From NCBI RefSeq assembly GCF_052857255.1, contig NC_135505.1, forward strand, positions 52,179,507-52,243,506: DNA of 64,000 bases, read 5' to 3'. The position numbers were made by a program, and so were the translations under genes. A model generated the notes under the pieces. That model was given only the letters and a program-made list of their open reading frames with translations. It searched no databases and had not been told where the DNA came from. The DNA comes from Amblyomma americanum (taxonomy: Eukaryota > Arthropoda > Arachnida > Ixodida > Ixodidae). How positions within the stretch are numbered: the first letter of the stretch is position 1; each line of letters begins with the position of its first letter. Below, one piece after another: positions 24,600 to 33,960 of this stretch.

Positions 24600-26150
24600 A
24601 TTCAAAGAATGCATTCTTGCGGTCTCAAAATAGCAAGTCAAGGCAAGCTTGACATCGGCCCCTTAAGACAGAGATTGCACTCTAACCCCTGTAGTCAAAT
24701 CTGTAGACTGCTATCTCCGACGGCGCAGGATTGTGTTTATATGACCCATCATTGGCTGGTACGCTGTCTTAATGCACTTTTGACGATAGCACCCAGATTC
24801 ATTATTTGAATGGGCATTATCGAAAGACGCTTTCTGAATCACCGAACGGTCTAAGCAATGGAACTCTCTATAAAAAGAGAGCCAGCTGCTGCACTCGCTT
24901 CAGCCACTGTATACTCTGGCAACATTTCCCAAGGACTGATATGCCCCCTCAACAAAAATTAGAACTGCTTGCACAGTCCTCAGCGGGCAAAAGCAGTTGG
25001 AGAATGGTAATAGTCCTTTTGCTTGAATAATGCACAACACTCGAATCGTCACATCTGACCTGCATCACTTGGAAAATGCTTCTTGGAAAATGGTAATATT
25101 CTCTTTGCTCGAATAATGCAGAACCGTCGGATGATCACATCTTACCTGCATCTCCTGGAAAATACTTCTGCCGCTCAAGCGGCTCAACGAACAGTAAAGT
25201 AGTGCCCATTAAGCTGCAGCAATTAAGTGGTAAATTGTACAAAGCTCTCATTAAGTACCAATAATCTATAGTATGAACATGCGCACGTATGATTAAAAGA
25301 ACTTGCCTCCTAAATGTCGAAGTTTCGGACAATAAGAATAAAAATAAAGCTCGTTCGCTAAAGCAAGACATTCTGCGTGCTTTGGGGGTGCGGTTCACTT
25401 TTCGTACATGCGGTTAAAAAGGACGACTTTCCGTAGGAAAACAATTCACATAAATTTTCATAAATCTTCACAATTAAGCGCGAAAGAACTCTTTATATAT
25501 ATCATATTGCAGCGCTAGTAGGGTGTGAATGCTCGACGTGAGGGTAAGTGCACGTACATGTAATTTTTACTGCAATGATGTACATTGGAGGCGCCAAGGA
25601 TCCCAGTTCGCGAAGCGCCACGAAATTAGTTTCGGATTAAGATTAAATCTTCGAAGTTGTGACCTGTATTGATTCATCATCTGTTGTGCTGTGCAAACTC
25701 TAAAGCGGCAGCCTTCTGTAGGTTACTGGCCAGTTGTTTGACTGAATTCCGAAAAATGTAAGCAGAAAGCAGCCCTGATACTCAAAGCCAAGCATACAGG
25801 CGTTTTTAAAAGTAGTAGCCATAGTCTGCTTTGCAATAAATACACCGACAGGAAACAAATTAGGCAGAGACACTTGAGCGTTCTTAGGTGTGGAAATGCG
25901 AAAACATTACTGTTCTCAGGCGCGAATGACACCACCCGGAACGCTGTACGACAAACGGTTGCATCCTAATTCATATATAATTGTCTGGAAAGGCATTCAA
26001 CTGAAGGTGCATAAGTCATCGGTTTGAATCCTTGTCGCATGCTAGCCTTCGACATGTCTAGCCCATGTAAGCTGTATGGAACGTGAGCCCGCACGACTCC
26101 GGAGTAGCACCGCTGCCTTCCAGCCATGGGCCTAAAGGAAAAGGAATGCG
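24600..26150. other. Non-coding with one tandem duplication
   Basis: No motif-bearing frame was found. Two copies of an 86-bp unit lie at 25001-25172 (listed separately). Confidence 0.5.
25001..25172. repeat. 86-bp tandem duplication
   Basis: Two adjacent diverged copies, 25001-25086 and 25087-25172, share 'AATGGTAATA', 'GAATAATGCA' and 'CTTGGAAAAT'-like blocks in the same order. Confidence 0.75.
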
Positions 26151-26179
26151 GTCACTAACCATATCATGAAATTCAAGAC

Positions 26180-26222
26180 GTTTCGGAACCTCGTACGGGT
26201 TCCTTGATCACTGAGCGGGACA
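26180..26222 (-). ncRNA. Hammerhead-ribozyme-like motif (degenerate)
   Basis: On the minus strand the order is GTGATCA, A, a 6-bp stem GGAACC/GGTTCC with a 7-nt loop, then GAAAC and GTC. The hammerhead core is CTGANGA-stem II-GAA-stem III-NUH. Here positions C3 and G8 read G and C; the rest of the core fits. Penelope-like elements are known to carry such ribozymes. Stem I pairing is weak by eye, so activity is doubtful. Confidence 0.35.
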
Positions 26223-26399
26223 AGAAATTGTCGCCACTTAAATGCTTAACTCGTGGCGAAAAGAGCGTGCGTAGATGGGTGGCATGCTTCCTTGCATCCG
26301 GTTCATGGTAGCTGGTGTCGATTGTATGATTAGAGATTCCATCAGCCGCCGAGATGACACGTTCTTTTCCTTCGCGATGACAGTGGCGTGGTCCAAGTC

Positions 26400-26780
26400 A
26401 GTGGTATGAGTATACTCTTGCGCATGCTCGGCAATGGCGTTCGTCGTGTGATATTATTTCTGTTGTTAAGCCTTCTGAGGAACTTTCCTGTTTTGCCAAC
26501 TTAAACATGGGGGCAATCAGCACATGGGATCTGGTAGACAACACCTGGAAATGCTTCAAAGGGCAGTTTGTCTTTCACGCTCACGAGCTTGTTACGGAAC
26601 TTGCTGGTCGGAATGTGGGCAGTGCGAATGTCATATTTTGAAAACGCGCGCGATAGTGCCTCGCTGATTCCCTGCACGTAAGGAATGGCAGCACGTGCCT
26701 GGAAAGTCTTGTTGCTTTGTGGTTCCGGCTGTAGGGTCCGCTTCTGGATATTGTAGACAAAGCGACTAGGGTAACCCTTA
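26400..26780 (-). pseudogene. PLE post-RT and GIY-YIG endonuclease remnant
   Basis: Minus-strand reading gives a 'YPSRFVYNIQKR'-like linker. It is followed by a segment with 'RTAHIPTSKFRNKL', a Cys-containing 'VYQIPCADC' stretch, then 'VGKTGKFLRRLNNR', matching the 'YVGxTG..L..RL..H' block of PLE GIY-YIG nucleases. The tyrosine of YVG is lost to a frame break. No intact frame remains. Confidence 0.65.
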
Positions 26781-26788
26781 TAAGTCAG

Positions 26789-27300
26789 CTATCGGTGAAT
26801 CGTCCTTTGCTCGTTTTGCAATGAATTTTCATCTGAGCATATGCGTACGGCACGTGTTGTTAAGGACGATACCACCGATGTCTTGTGGCCAGCCGGATGA
26901 CAAGACATAAAATTGAGGTAGCGACCTGTATGCGTAGGCTTCCTATAGAACAAAAAGGTGAAGGCGCCCTCATCCCTGCGAACCGGTACATCCAGGAATG
27001 GCAAACAGCCGTCTTTCTCAAGTTCAAGGGTGAACTGTTTATGCGCTTTCTGGGCGTTTAGGTTGTCCAGGAAGCGTTAGACATCTTGTTTCTTCAAAAT
27101 GCAGAAGCAGTCGTCTACGTAGCGGTAGAAGACTTTGGGTGCAGGATTGAAGGTGGCGAGTACTTTTTCTTCCAGGGCTTCTATTACTAAATTGGCCGTT
27201 GTAACTGATAATGACGCCCACATTGTCGTGCCTTGTGTCTGCTGATAGAAACTGCCGCAGTAGAAAAATAGGTGTGGCCAAGGCAAAATCTCAGCAGCTC
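26789..27300 (-). pseudogene. PLE reverse transcriptase, C-terminal blocks
   Basis: One frame (27286 to 27077) carries 'FYRYVDDCFCIL', the catalytic YVDD of PLE RT. A shifted frame (27004 to 26789) carries 'MPFLDVPVRRDEGAFTF' and 'YRKPTHTGRYLNFMSCHP', the very characteristic PLE thumb block. The break between the two frames lies near 27060. Confidence 0.9.
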
Positions 27301-27699
27301 ACAAAGTTCCGGAACGTCGAAGGGTGAGCGGCCAGGGAGGCCAGTGTCAGCTTCCAGGGCTTTTTCACATGTAGCTACTGCTAAATACACTGGTACGCTA
27401 GTGAAAAGCGATGTCACGTCAAACCAAACCATAATGTGGTCTTCACTCAGCGAGATTTCATGCAACATAGATGCAAACGTGGACATATCTCCCACATGCG
27501 TTGGCGGCTTACCGGCTAGAGGACTCAACACCAGGTGAAGATAGCCTGATAGTCGATAAAGTGGCGATCTGGTGAAGTCGACAATAGGCCGAAGTGGTAC
27601 CCCAGGCTTGTGGACTATAAGCAGGCCGCAAATTGCAAGAGCTGGACCGTTTGTGCAGAGCAGCCGGTAATAAAGGCTCTTTTGCTGCGGAAGAACCAA
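27187..27699 (-). pseudogene. PLE reverse transcriptase, middle blocks
   Basis: The frame includes 'LLIVHKPGVPLRPIVDF' (PLE block 2a, usually KVHKP) and the first catalytic Asp in 'MVWFDVTSLFTSVPV'. The family's block 4 follows downstream in decayed form. A stop separates it from the upstream frame at about 27.72 kb. Confidence 0.9.
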
Positions 27700-27729
27700 A
27701 CTGAACAGTCTGGCCAGCAGTTGTTGCAG

Positions 27730-28503
27730 CTAGGCCTGTAGTCTGCTTGTTGGGTCACGGGCTAGAGGAGTCCGGTGGTCTCCGAGAAGGGCCAACATTT
27801 TCTGGTTGTTGTCGCTGCTGTCAATCAAGACTGCGGCGTTGCCTTTGTCGTAAGGAAGGATAGTGATGCTACTGTTACACCACAGGCTGCGAATGGCTTG
27901 TTTTCCTGCTACCGACGACCGCGCTCTTGCACTGTGGTTCCGCAGCCTGGAGAGAACACCAATGGCACGGATGCGCGCCTCTTCTCGAACGGCAGATGGA
28001 AGTTGACTAAACACTCTTTCGGCCGCGCACACAACTTTGCTTGGCCTCAGTGATGTTTGCGTGTTGAAATTCAAACCACGGGACAGCACCACAGCCTGCT
28101 TCTCCGTCGGCGTATAGGAGGAAAGGTTTATGACCTCTTCTGCGCCTTGGGACACTTCTGCTCGAAGTGCCAGCAGTTTCTCATCTTGCGACGTTCTATG
28201 ACGACGTTCCCTCATAGTAGCGGTAATGTTAGCATGCAGCTGCACTTCTGGGAAGTCTTCAGGCATCGAATGCTCCAGCTGTCGATGAGCAAAGAACGTT
28301 TGTATTTCCAAAGTCCGTTGCTTCTGACGGCACTCCAGAACACGCACCGGCAGTAGCTTCAGCTTGGCCTGTCGAATAGCCAGGTGGCCCCAAGACGTGG
28401 CGATCGGTCTTCCTAGCCGCAGACACCTCGGCGTTAATTCCTCCCGTTTCCACATGAGGTTGAAGTCTAGGTGCGTCTTGAACGCAGCTACCTTTGAAGT
28501 CAC
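27730..28503 (-). pseudogene. PLE N-terminal domain and RT block 1
   Basis: A 257-codon open frame. Its C-terminal part reads 'ITILPYDKGNAAVLIDSSD', the PLE RT entry block (LP.DKG...V.M/I). Before it lies the long charged N-terminal region that precedes RT in PLEs. The ATG at 28503 is near the edge of the element and may be close to the real start, but the 5' flank is lost at the LINE junction. Confidence 0.85.
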
Positions 28504-28795
28504 CGAGACGATTCGGCGTATCTTCGTAACGACGTCTTGTCGATATTTATTTTTTTATTTATTTCACATACTTTCAGGGCCCGAAGGCATTACAGAAAGA
28601 GTGGTACAACAAAACAAAAAATACAGTGCATAGTTACACAAAATAAGTTATATGATGGCAGAAAAGACAGTTTTCTTGAAGTTCTCAACATCGGTAATGG
28701 CAGCGATGGAGGGAGGAAGGTCGTTCCAGTCAACGCTGGTTTTAGGAATAAAAGAATCATATTACAATTTTGTTCTCGAAAATGGAACACCGACA

Positions 28796-29053
28796 TTAAA
28801 TATATGATCGGAACTGGATGAAATGTATGAAGGGCTCGAAAAAAGATGTTCCTTTAACAGAGGGATATGGTGATACAGTCTGTGGAAAAGACAGTCGAAA
28901 ACACTTTCGGCGCAAAGAAAGGTCTGGTAAGGCAAATGGGTTTTTCATAGAAGTAATGCTGGCGTAACGGGAATAGTTAGATAAGATAAAACGCGCTGCA
29001 CGATTTTGAATGGATTCTAGTGTGTTTAACAGTGTGATTATATAGGATCCCAA
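28796..29053 (-). pseudogene. LINE ORF2 post-RT C-terminal region
   Basis: The frame starts with 'LLNTLESIQNRAARFILSNY', the 'LE.IQ..A.RFI' signature following RT in CR1/Jockey-group proteins. It continues through 'LPDLSLRRKCFRL'. It joins the upstream RT frame (ending 'LEYASAVWDPI') by a single frameshift at about 29.04 kb. Confidence 0.85.
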
Positions 29054-29559
29054 ACTGCAGATGCATATTCTAACTTTGGTCGTACTAATGTTTTATAAAG
29101 GGTTAGTTTTATCAGCAGAGGCGCGGTAGAGAAATTTCGGCACAAGCATCCAAGAGTCCTGTTGGCGTTATTTGCGACATGTTTGACGTGTCTATGCCAT
29201 GATAAGTTACGTGAGATATGAGCGCCTAGGTATTTATAGGAGTTAACTGATTCAAGGGGAATGTCGTGAAGAACATAAGTACGCTTGTTATCAGTGATGT
29301 TAGTGCGACGTGACACATACATCGTTTTACATTTATTAACGTTTAGTCGCATGCACCACTTATCACACCAGTTAAATGCGCTTGTGAGATCATACTGAAA
29401 ATAAATAGAATCAGTTTGGTTAGATATTTTGTGATAGATGACACAGTCGTCTGCGAAAAGCCTGATAGAAGAATGAGAGATGCATTCAGGAATATCGTTA
29501 ATGTAAATTAGGAAGAGAAGAGGTCCCAGTACCGACCCTCGTGGTACACCGAATGTCAC
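29038..29559 (-). pseudogene. LINE RT, catalytic FADD half
   Basis: The frame carries 'GVPRGSVLGPLLFLIYIND' (block 4; normally GVPQG), the catalytic 'LFADDCVIY' (about 29440-29465), 'WCDKWCMRLNVNKCKTM' (block 6), and 'YKYLGAHISRNLSWHRH' (block 7). Except for Phe in place of Tyr before ADD, a common variant, the catalytic centre is intact. Confidence 0.92.
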
Positions 29560-29628
29560 AGAGGTGCGAGAGGAGGAACAGCCGTTAGCAGGGACATATT
29601 GTGTTCGATTCGATAAGAAGATTTTAAT

Positions 29629-30180
29629 CTAGTTCAGTACGTTAGGGTCAATGTTAAGCATTCTAAGCTTAATAATTAGGAGATCGTGGGGAACAGTATC
29701 AAAAGCTTTCGCGAAGTCCAAAACCACACAGTCCACATCTATGTTCAAGTCAGTGTAAGCAAAAAGGTCATTAGTAAAACATACAAGCTGTGTTTCACAT
29801 GAAAATGTCTTCCTGAAACCGTGTTGTTCTGCTGAAAAGAAGGAATTAGACTCAAGGAAATCAATCAGATGAGAGTATATGATATGCTCCAAAATTTTAC
29901 ATGGTATACTTGTGAGTGATATAGGCCGATAGTTATCGGGAGAATGAGTGTTACCTGATTTTGGTGCTGGAACAACCTTGCCAACCCTCCAATCGCCTGG
30001 AAGTACTGAGGAACAGAGTGACTGGAAAAAAAGCATTGAAAGCATAATAGAAGAGTAGGGCTCAGTGAGTTTTAGCATTCTAGAGCTGATTGCATCGTCA
30101 CCGGGTGAAGGAGACATTTTCACGTTTCCAACCAACTTTTGCACGCCGACCCAGTCAATACTGATAGGGTACATTGGCAA
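29629..30180 (-). pseudogene. LINE RT, N-terminal half
   Basis: RT entry block 'SPGDDAISSRMLKL', then 'LPGDWRVGKVVPAPKSG', 'NYRPISLTSIPCKILEHII', 'EQHGFRKTFSCETQLV', and 'VDCVVLDFAKAFDTVPH' with the first catalytic Asp. The frame ends with a stop about 70 bp before the FADD-bearing frame. Confidence 0.92.
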
Positions 30181-30318
30181 ATAAGAGAAAGTAGTTATAG
30201 ACGGTACAATATTAGCACTTTTCTGGAAAACGGAAGCAAACGCATCATTTAAAACGGAACAACACTGTTTCGGAGGAAATGAAATATTGTCAGAACGGGT
30301 TAGTTGAATTACCTTATC

Positions 30319-30561
30319 TTATTTGCCCCCAACAATATTCCTTAATTTACGCGAATTAGATTGCAGAAGTGATGGGAGGGTGTTGTCCAAAAAGTTCTGT
30401 TTTTTATCTTTAACAGCTATTAAATATTCAGCATGAATGCGATGATATGCTCTCCAGTGTTCAGGAAGGTTAGATGCTTTAGCGCGACGAAAAATACACT
30501 TTTTTGTTGCATAAGCGGCGTAGGGTTTTGGTAAACCACGGAGAGGTAGTATTTGAGACAA
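30319..30561 (-). pseudogene. LINE ORF2 linker between endonuclease and RT
   Basis: A basic open frame containing 'LPKPYAAYATKKCIFRRAK' and 'LPEHWRAYHRI', the type of Arg/Lys-rich segment seen in CR1-like ORF2 between endonuclease and RT. Position rather than a strict motif supports the call. Confidence 0.6.
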
Positions 30562-30781
30562 TCCTAATTTTAGGTACGTATCTATCTATCAATTCTATCA
30601 GTTTATTTTTGTAGAATGACCAGTTTTCTTGAATAGTAAGTTCGGAAAAGTTTTGAGTGTAGTCGGCAAAGAATGATTCTAGTTCAGATGTGATGGACGT
30701 GGTATCGGCGGCATTGTAATCACATAAGGTCTTAATTATTTTCTTAGGACGAACATTCTTCCTAATTGTGAAGTGAAGCAG

Positions 30782-31027
30782 TTAGTGGTCACTCAGTCCT
30801 TCCAGGTTCGTTGGCGGAGAGACCAAATCGGGAGCTGTAGTAAAACAGAGGTCTAAAATATTAGACGATGTGCTGTTGGTACGTGTGGGTTTGTTAATTA
30901 GCTGGGTTAGATTAAAATCGGCGCAGGTGTCTAAAAAATTAGTGCACTCGGAGGATGGCTGCTTAAGGGAGGGAATACAGTTTCGCCGCACTATGTTTGG
31001 GAAGTTAAAATCACCCAGTAGGAATAA
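30782..31027 (-). pseudogene. LINE endonuclease, C-terminal part
   Basis: After the SINE junction the frame resumes with 'DFNFPN', the rest of the GDFN catalytic motif. It continues through 'LTQLINKPTR' and 'ILDLCFTTAPDLV' to 'LEGLSDH', the SDH catalytic histidine. Together with 31348-31760 it forms one domain divided by the SINE. Confidence 0.9.
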
Positions 31028-31348
31028 TAATTGGTTTTTTGAGGAAGGAAATGGCGCAGTAATTGTCTCATATATCGTTGGACACCTGAACCGCGCCGTA
31101 AGGGAAGGGTAAAGGAGGGAATGAAAGAAGAAAGGAAGAGAGAGGTGCCGTAGTGGATGGCTCCGGAATAATTTCGACCACCTGGGGATCTTTAACGTCC
31201 ACTGACATCGCACAGCACTCGGGCGCCTTAGCGTTTTTCCTCCATAAAAACGCAGCCGCCGCGGTCGGGTTCGAACCCGGGAACTCCGGATCAGTAGTCG
31301 AGTGCCCTAACCACTGAGCCACCGCGGCGGGTTACCCAGTAGGAATAA
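31013..31348 (-). repeat. 15-bp target-site duplication flanking a SINE
   Basis: 'ACCCAGTAGGAATAA' occurs at 31013-31027 and again at 31334-31348, directly bordering the SINE. On the minus strand it encodes the residues LFLLG immediately before the catalytic DFN. Confidence 0.95.
31028..31333 (-). mobile_element. Full-length tRNA-derived SINE (Ruka-type, long tail)
   Basis: A 306-bp SINE reads on the minus strand from 31333: head 'CCGCCGCGGTGGCTCAGTGG', B box GGTTCGAACCC (complement near 31267-31277), shared body, then a long pyrimidine-rich 3' part. That 3' part contains 'CCTTTACCCTTCCCTTA' and 'TATGAGACAATTACTGCG', and ends in 'AAAAAACCAATTA'. It is the best-preserved SINE here and has a 15-bp target duplication, so it inserted relatively recently into the LINE. 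Confidence 0.95.
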
Positions 31349-31765
31349 GTGTGATTTCGGGTTTCGAACAATTAATTTATTCAGGGCATCATGAAGGTCG
31401 ACGCAAAAAGTAGTAGGTGAGGATGGGGATCTATAACAAGCGCAAAAGATAAGGTCACCCGTTGGAAAGCCAACATGGATGCAAACGATTTCTAGTGGGG
31501 AATCAATAGATATAGCAAAGGAATTGATAGCAGAGCTCACGGCAATCAGTACACCTCCGCCTGATCGGAAATCGCGGTCGTATCTGTAAAACTTATATGT
31601 TTTTTCGCAGTCTAGTATTTCGCTGTTATTTATTTTTTCAGAGAGCCAAGTTTCGGTGAGCACCACAATATCAGCCGAGCATGCATCGATATGTGACGAT
31701 AGTGATGTACGTTTGTTGATGACACTTCGGACATTAGTGAAAAGAAGCGAAATGCAGTCTGTTTG
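31348..31765 (-). pseudogene. LINE endonuclease, N-terminal part
   Basis: The frame begins with 'TNVRSVINKRTSLSSHI' (domain start) and 'DIVVLTETWLSEKI' (catalytic Glu in LTETW), followed by 'RSGGGVLIAV'. It ends at 'LFLLG', where the SINE separates it from DFN. It overlaps the 3' end of the ORF1 frame by about 130 bp in a different frame. Confidence 0.9.
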
Positions 31766-32658
31766 CGTTTGATCATGAGATAGCTATGCTGAGCTTGAAT
31801 GTGTGGTGGGTGAACCTGGTGGTGTGATGTCTCTTTTTGGGGTAATTGCACTCCTGGCTGGTCCGATTTCACATACTTCGTCAGTAGCTGCACAATGAGC
31901 GTAGCATTTTTAACTATGATCAATTTGTTGTGGCGTAAGGAATAGAATTGGCCGCTAGCCTTGCCGAAATCATTAAGGGCGTTCCGCGATTTACGGGTAG
32001 CTTTACAAAAATCTCCGCCGATAGAAGCGCCTTCTTCTTTAAACTTTGATTTTTGTGAAAGTATATATTCTCGAGTTTTATAGAACGCAAACTTAGCAAT
32101 AGCAGGTCGTGTTTTGCCATTTCCAAAGCTGCCCAACCTATGAGCTCTGTGAATCGCGACTTCCGAGGAATTCAGATTGAGACATTTGGAAAGAAACTGT
32201 TGGATCTGGGCTTCCGATTGTGCCCACGTTTCTGACGAATAGTCAGAGATGCCATAGAATATTAAGTTGTCGCGTCTTGACTGGTCCTCCAGCTCGTCCA
32301 GTCTGGATGCGAGCGTAACGCTCTCATTTGAAACAGCCTCTTGGACTGCTGCAGTAAGATCGATACTAGAAGGCATGTTTTCGAGACACTCAACCGCGGC
32401 TTCCATAGCAGTCATCCTATTAGAAAGGTCTGAAACAGTGTCGGACAGCGCTTCCTCGTTAACCTTGAGTTCAGCAATGGAGTTCATCATTTCTTCATGT
32501 CGTGTATCAAACTTGGACGATAAAGCAACTACCGCGGCCATAACTTCACCATACTGACGGTCCACATCCTTGTTAGGACCAGGATTTAGTTCTACATCGC
32601 CGGAAAGTAACAGCAACATTGCAGTGGATACACAATCATTCAAGGTGGCAGCAAGCAC
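31630..32658 (-). CDS. LINE ORF1: 2A peptide, coiled coil, RRM-like RNA-binding protein
   Basis: This is an uninterrupted frame of 342 codons. Residues 15-28 read 'LLLLSGDVELNPGP', a complete 2A motif that would make the ribosome skip a peptide bond before Pro28 and release a 27-residue leader. Residues 35-110 are rich in heptad-spaced Leu/Met/Val (coiled coil for trimerisation). From about residue 125, 'LEDQSRRDNLIFYGI' opens an L1-ORF1p-like RRM, with 'IHRAHRLGSFGNGKTRPAI' following. The last ~45 residues lie over the endonuclease start in another frame and are probably run-on after loss of the true stop. Start at 32658 is chosen because it puts 2A at the N-terminus, as in other 2A LINEs. 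Confidence 0.85.
   Translation of the reverse strand: MLAATLNDCVSTAMLLLLSGDVELNPGPNKDVDRQYGEVMAAVVALSSKFDTRHEEMMNSIAELKVNEEALSDTVSDLSNRMTAMEAAVECLENMPSSIDLTAAVQEAVSNESVTLASRLDELEDQSRRDNLIFYGISDYSSETWAQSEAQIQQFLSKCLNLNSSEVAIHRAHRLGSFGNGKTRPAIAKFAFYKTREYILSQKSKFKEEGASIGGDFCKATRKSRNALNDFGKASGQFYSLRHNKLIIVKNATLIVQLLTKYVKSDQPGVQLPQKETSHHQVHPPHIQAQHSYLMIKRKQTAFRFFSLMSEVSSTNVHHYRHISMHARLILWCSPKLGSLKK
32575..32598 (-). other. 2A-like 'StopGo' motif DVELNPGP
   Basis: The minus strand encodes DVELNPGP with a preceding Leu-rich LLLLSG. The family consensus is D-V/I-E-x-N-P-G-P. During translation the Gly-Pro bond is not made and synthesis resumes at the last proline. It sits at codons 21-28 of LINE ORF1. 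Confidence 0.92.
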
Positions 32659-32730
32659 TTGTGTTCAAGGGAAGAGCAGCAAACATACATTGTTTGTACG
32701 TTTGCAAAATAGCGATTCAGGTTGACTAAC

Positions 32731-33081
32731 CTGCACAAGAAAGCAGAATGGAGAACTTAGCGACCGCATGGCAGCCGCTCTCCCATGCCACACTGGAAGC
32801 GCCTCGTAGATGCCAGTTGCCTAAATAGGGGCGGCGCAGTGCTGCCGCTGACGGATGCGTCGATGTTCCACGAGACTCGGACGTGAAGGTGATGACGTCT
32901 ACTGTGCTCAGATAAGGCCCGTTGTCAGCTGTTCGTAGTCGCAGATCCAGGCCAAATTCCCAAGCAGATATCGATGCATAACACGTGTCAGTAGGTGAGA
33001 ACTGGAAGCCGTAGACAGCAATCTGCACAAGAAAGCAGAATGGAGAACTTAGCGACCGCATGGTAGCCGCTCTCCCATGCC
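32731..33081 (-). repeat. 59-bp direct repeat in the LINE 5' leader
   Basis: Copies at 32731-32789 and 33023-33081 are identical at 58 of 59 positions, spaced 292 bp apart. Both are upstream of ORF1 on the element's sense strand. This may be the remains of a 292-bp monomer promoter array. Confidence 0.92.
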
Positions 33082-33329
33082 CATATGTGCTCCGGTAGTT
33101 AACATAATCAATGGTTCGACGAAATTTCGTCTGGTCATGGGTCTGACATGGGCCTTCGAGGCAGTCCGCGCGACTGCGGGACAGCCATCGTGACCCTTCG
33201 GTCGTCCAACTGTCGCAGTGCCATGTGAGCAAATTGTGTTGTCTGTTGTTAGCCCCTCCTGTGGTAGTGCGCTTTAGGTGCCAGACCTTTCTTGCATTGT
33301 AACCTCTCTCTCTCTCTGTAATGTTATTC

Positions 33330-33960
33330 AGCGTGTGTTGCATTATTTTGTACACCCCTTGGTATGTGTTTTCGCAAGTGATTACAAATTCCTCTGTATC
33401 ATCTCCATGCTATACATAGTTTGCTTTGTTTATGAAGATTTGACTCAGACCCATTCCCTGGCTTACGGCCGGCGAACCTTGGGCCCCAAACGACTGTTCC
33501 TCTTTGTCACCGGGTAGCTAGTTTTTGGCTGAGCTTTCCACGCAGACACGACGGCATCTCCTTTGAGACCGAGAACGCTCCATCCACACGCTCTAAGGGC
33601 GTATTGGAGTGCACGCGACAGGTGCGCAAGGGTGACAGATGAGAAGTTCGTCAAATATAGGCTCGTCAAGCAGAAGCTACACGTGAAAGAAGCATTCATT
33701 GAGGTTTCAGTTTAGGCAATACCTTAAATCACTGAGTTATTGATTGGAACAGTACCGAAAAAAAACATCCACCGCTTATAATCGGCATTGCTACAAATGC
33801 TTTTCCGCAATTTTTTTGCCTTAAATAATCAGATTGATGCTTCTCAAAGAAGACGCAATGTCACGAAACTTGGTAAACGTTTGTATATGCTTGGTTTTTG
33901 TTCGCCATCAGCGGCGGGCAACCCCGATACTTTGTTTTCTACACGGCATGCTGCTAGAAT
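33330..33960. other. Non-coding, nothing recognised
   Basis: A short (CT)n run lies at 33303-33318 near the left edge. No motif-bearing frame was seen. Confidence 0.4.

Larger units (their letters stand above)
26150..28530 (-). mobile_element. Penelope-like element (PLE), decayed
   Basis: Minus-strand frames give, in order, the PLE N-terminal region, all main RT blocks including YVDD, and a decayed GIY-YIG-type region. The 3' side has a stem-loop followed by GAAA that resembles the hammerhead ribozymes known in PLE terminal repeats. PLE RTs are related to telomerase and pair with a GIY-YIG nuclease. Frameshifts separate every block. The 5' boundary coincides with the 3' end of the neighbouring LINE at about 28.54 kb. 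Confidence 0.88.
28545..33330 (-). mobile_element. CR1/L2-like LINE with 2A peptide, SINE-disrupted
   Basis: On the minus strand the order is a 5' leader with a 59-bp direct repeat, ORF1 (32658 to 31630) starting with a 2A peptide, endonuclease (about 31760 to 30780, split by a SINE), linker, RT with FADD (30180 to 29038), the post-RT region (29053 to 28796), and an A/T-rich 3' end with AATAAATA-type signals at 28545-28570. The group call rests on the RT wording and on ORF1 having a coiled coil followed by an RRM-like region. The 5' limit is uncertain. ORF2 has multiple breaks. Confidence 0.88.

Noticed and set aside
26019..26060. B-box-like GGTTTGAATCC
   Set aside because: No matching A box or cloverleaf and no SINE body; an isolated match.
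32726..33355. 209-codon minus frame upstream of LINE ORF1
   Set aside because: It lies in the repeat-bearing leader, has no recognised domain, and overlaps the ORF1 2A start in no meaningful way. Most likely chance openness.
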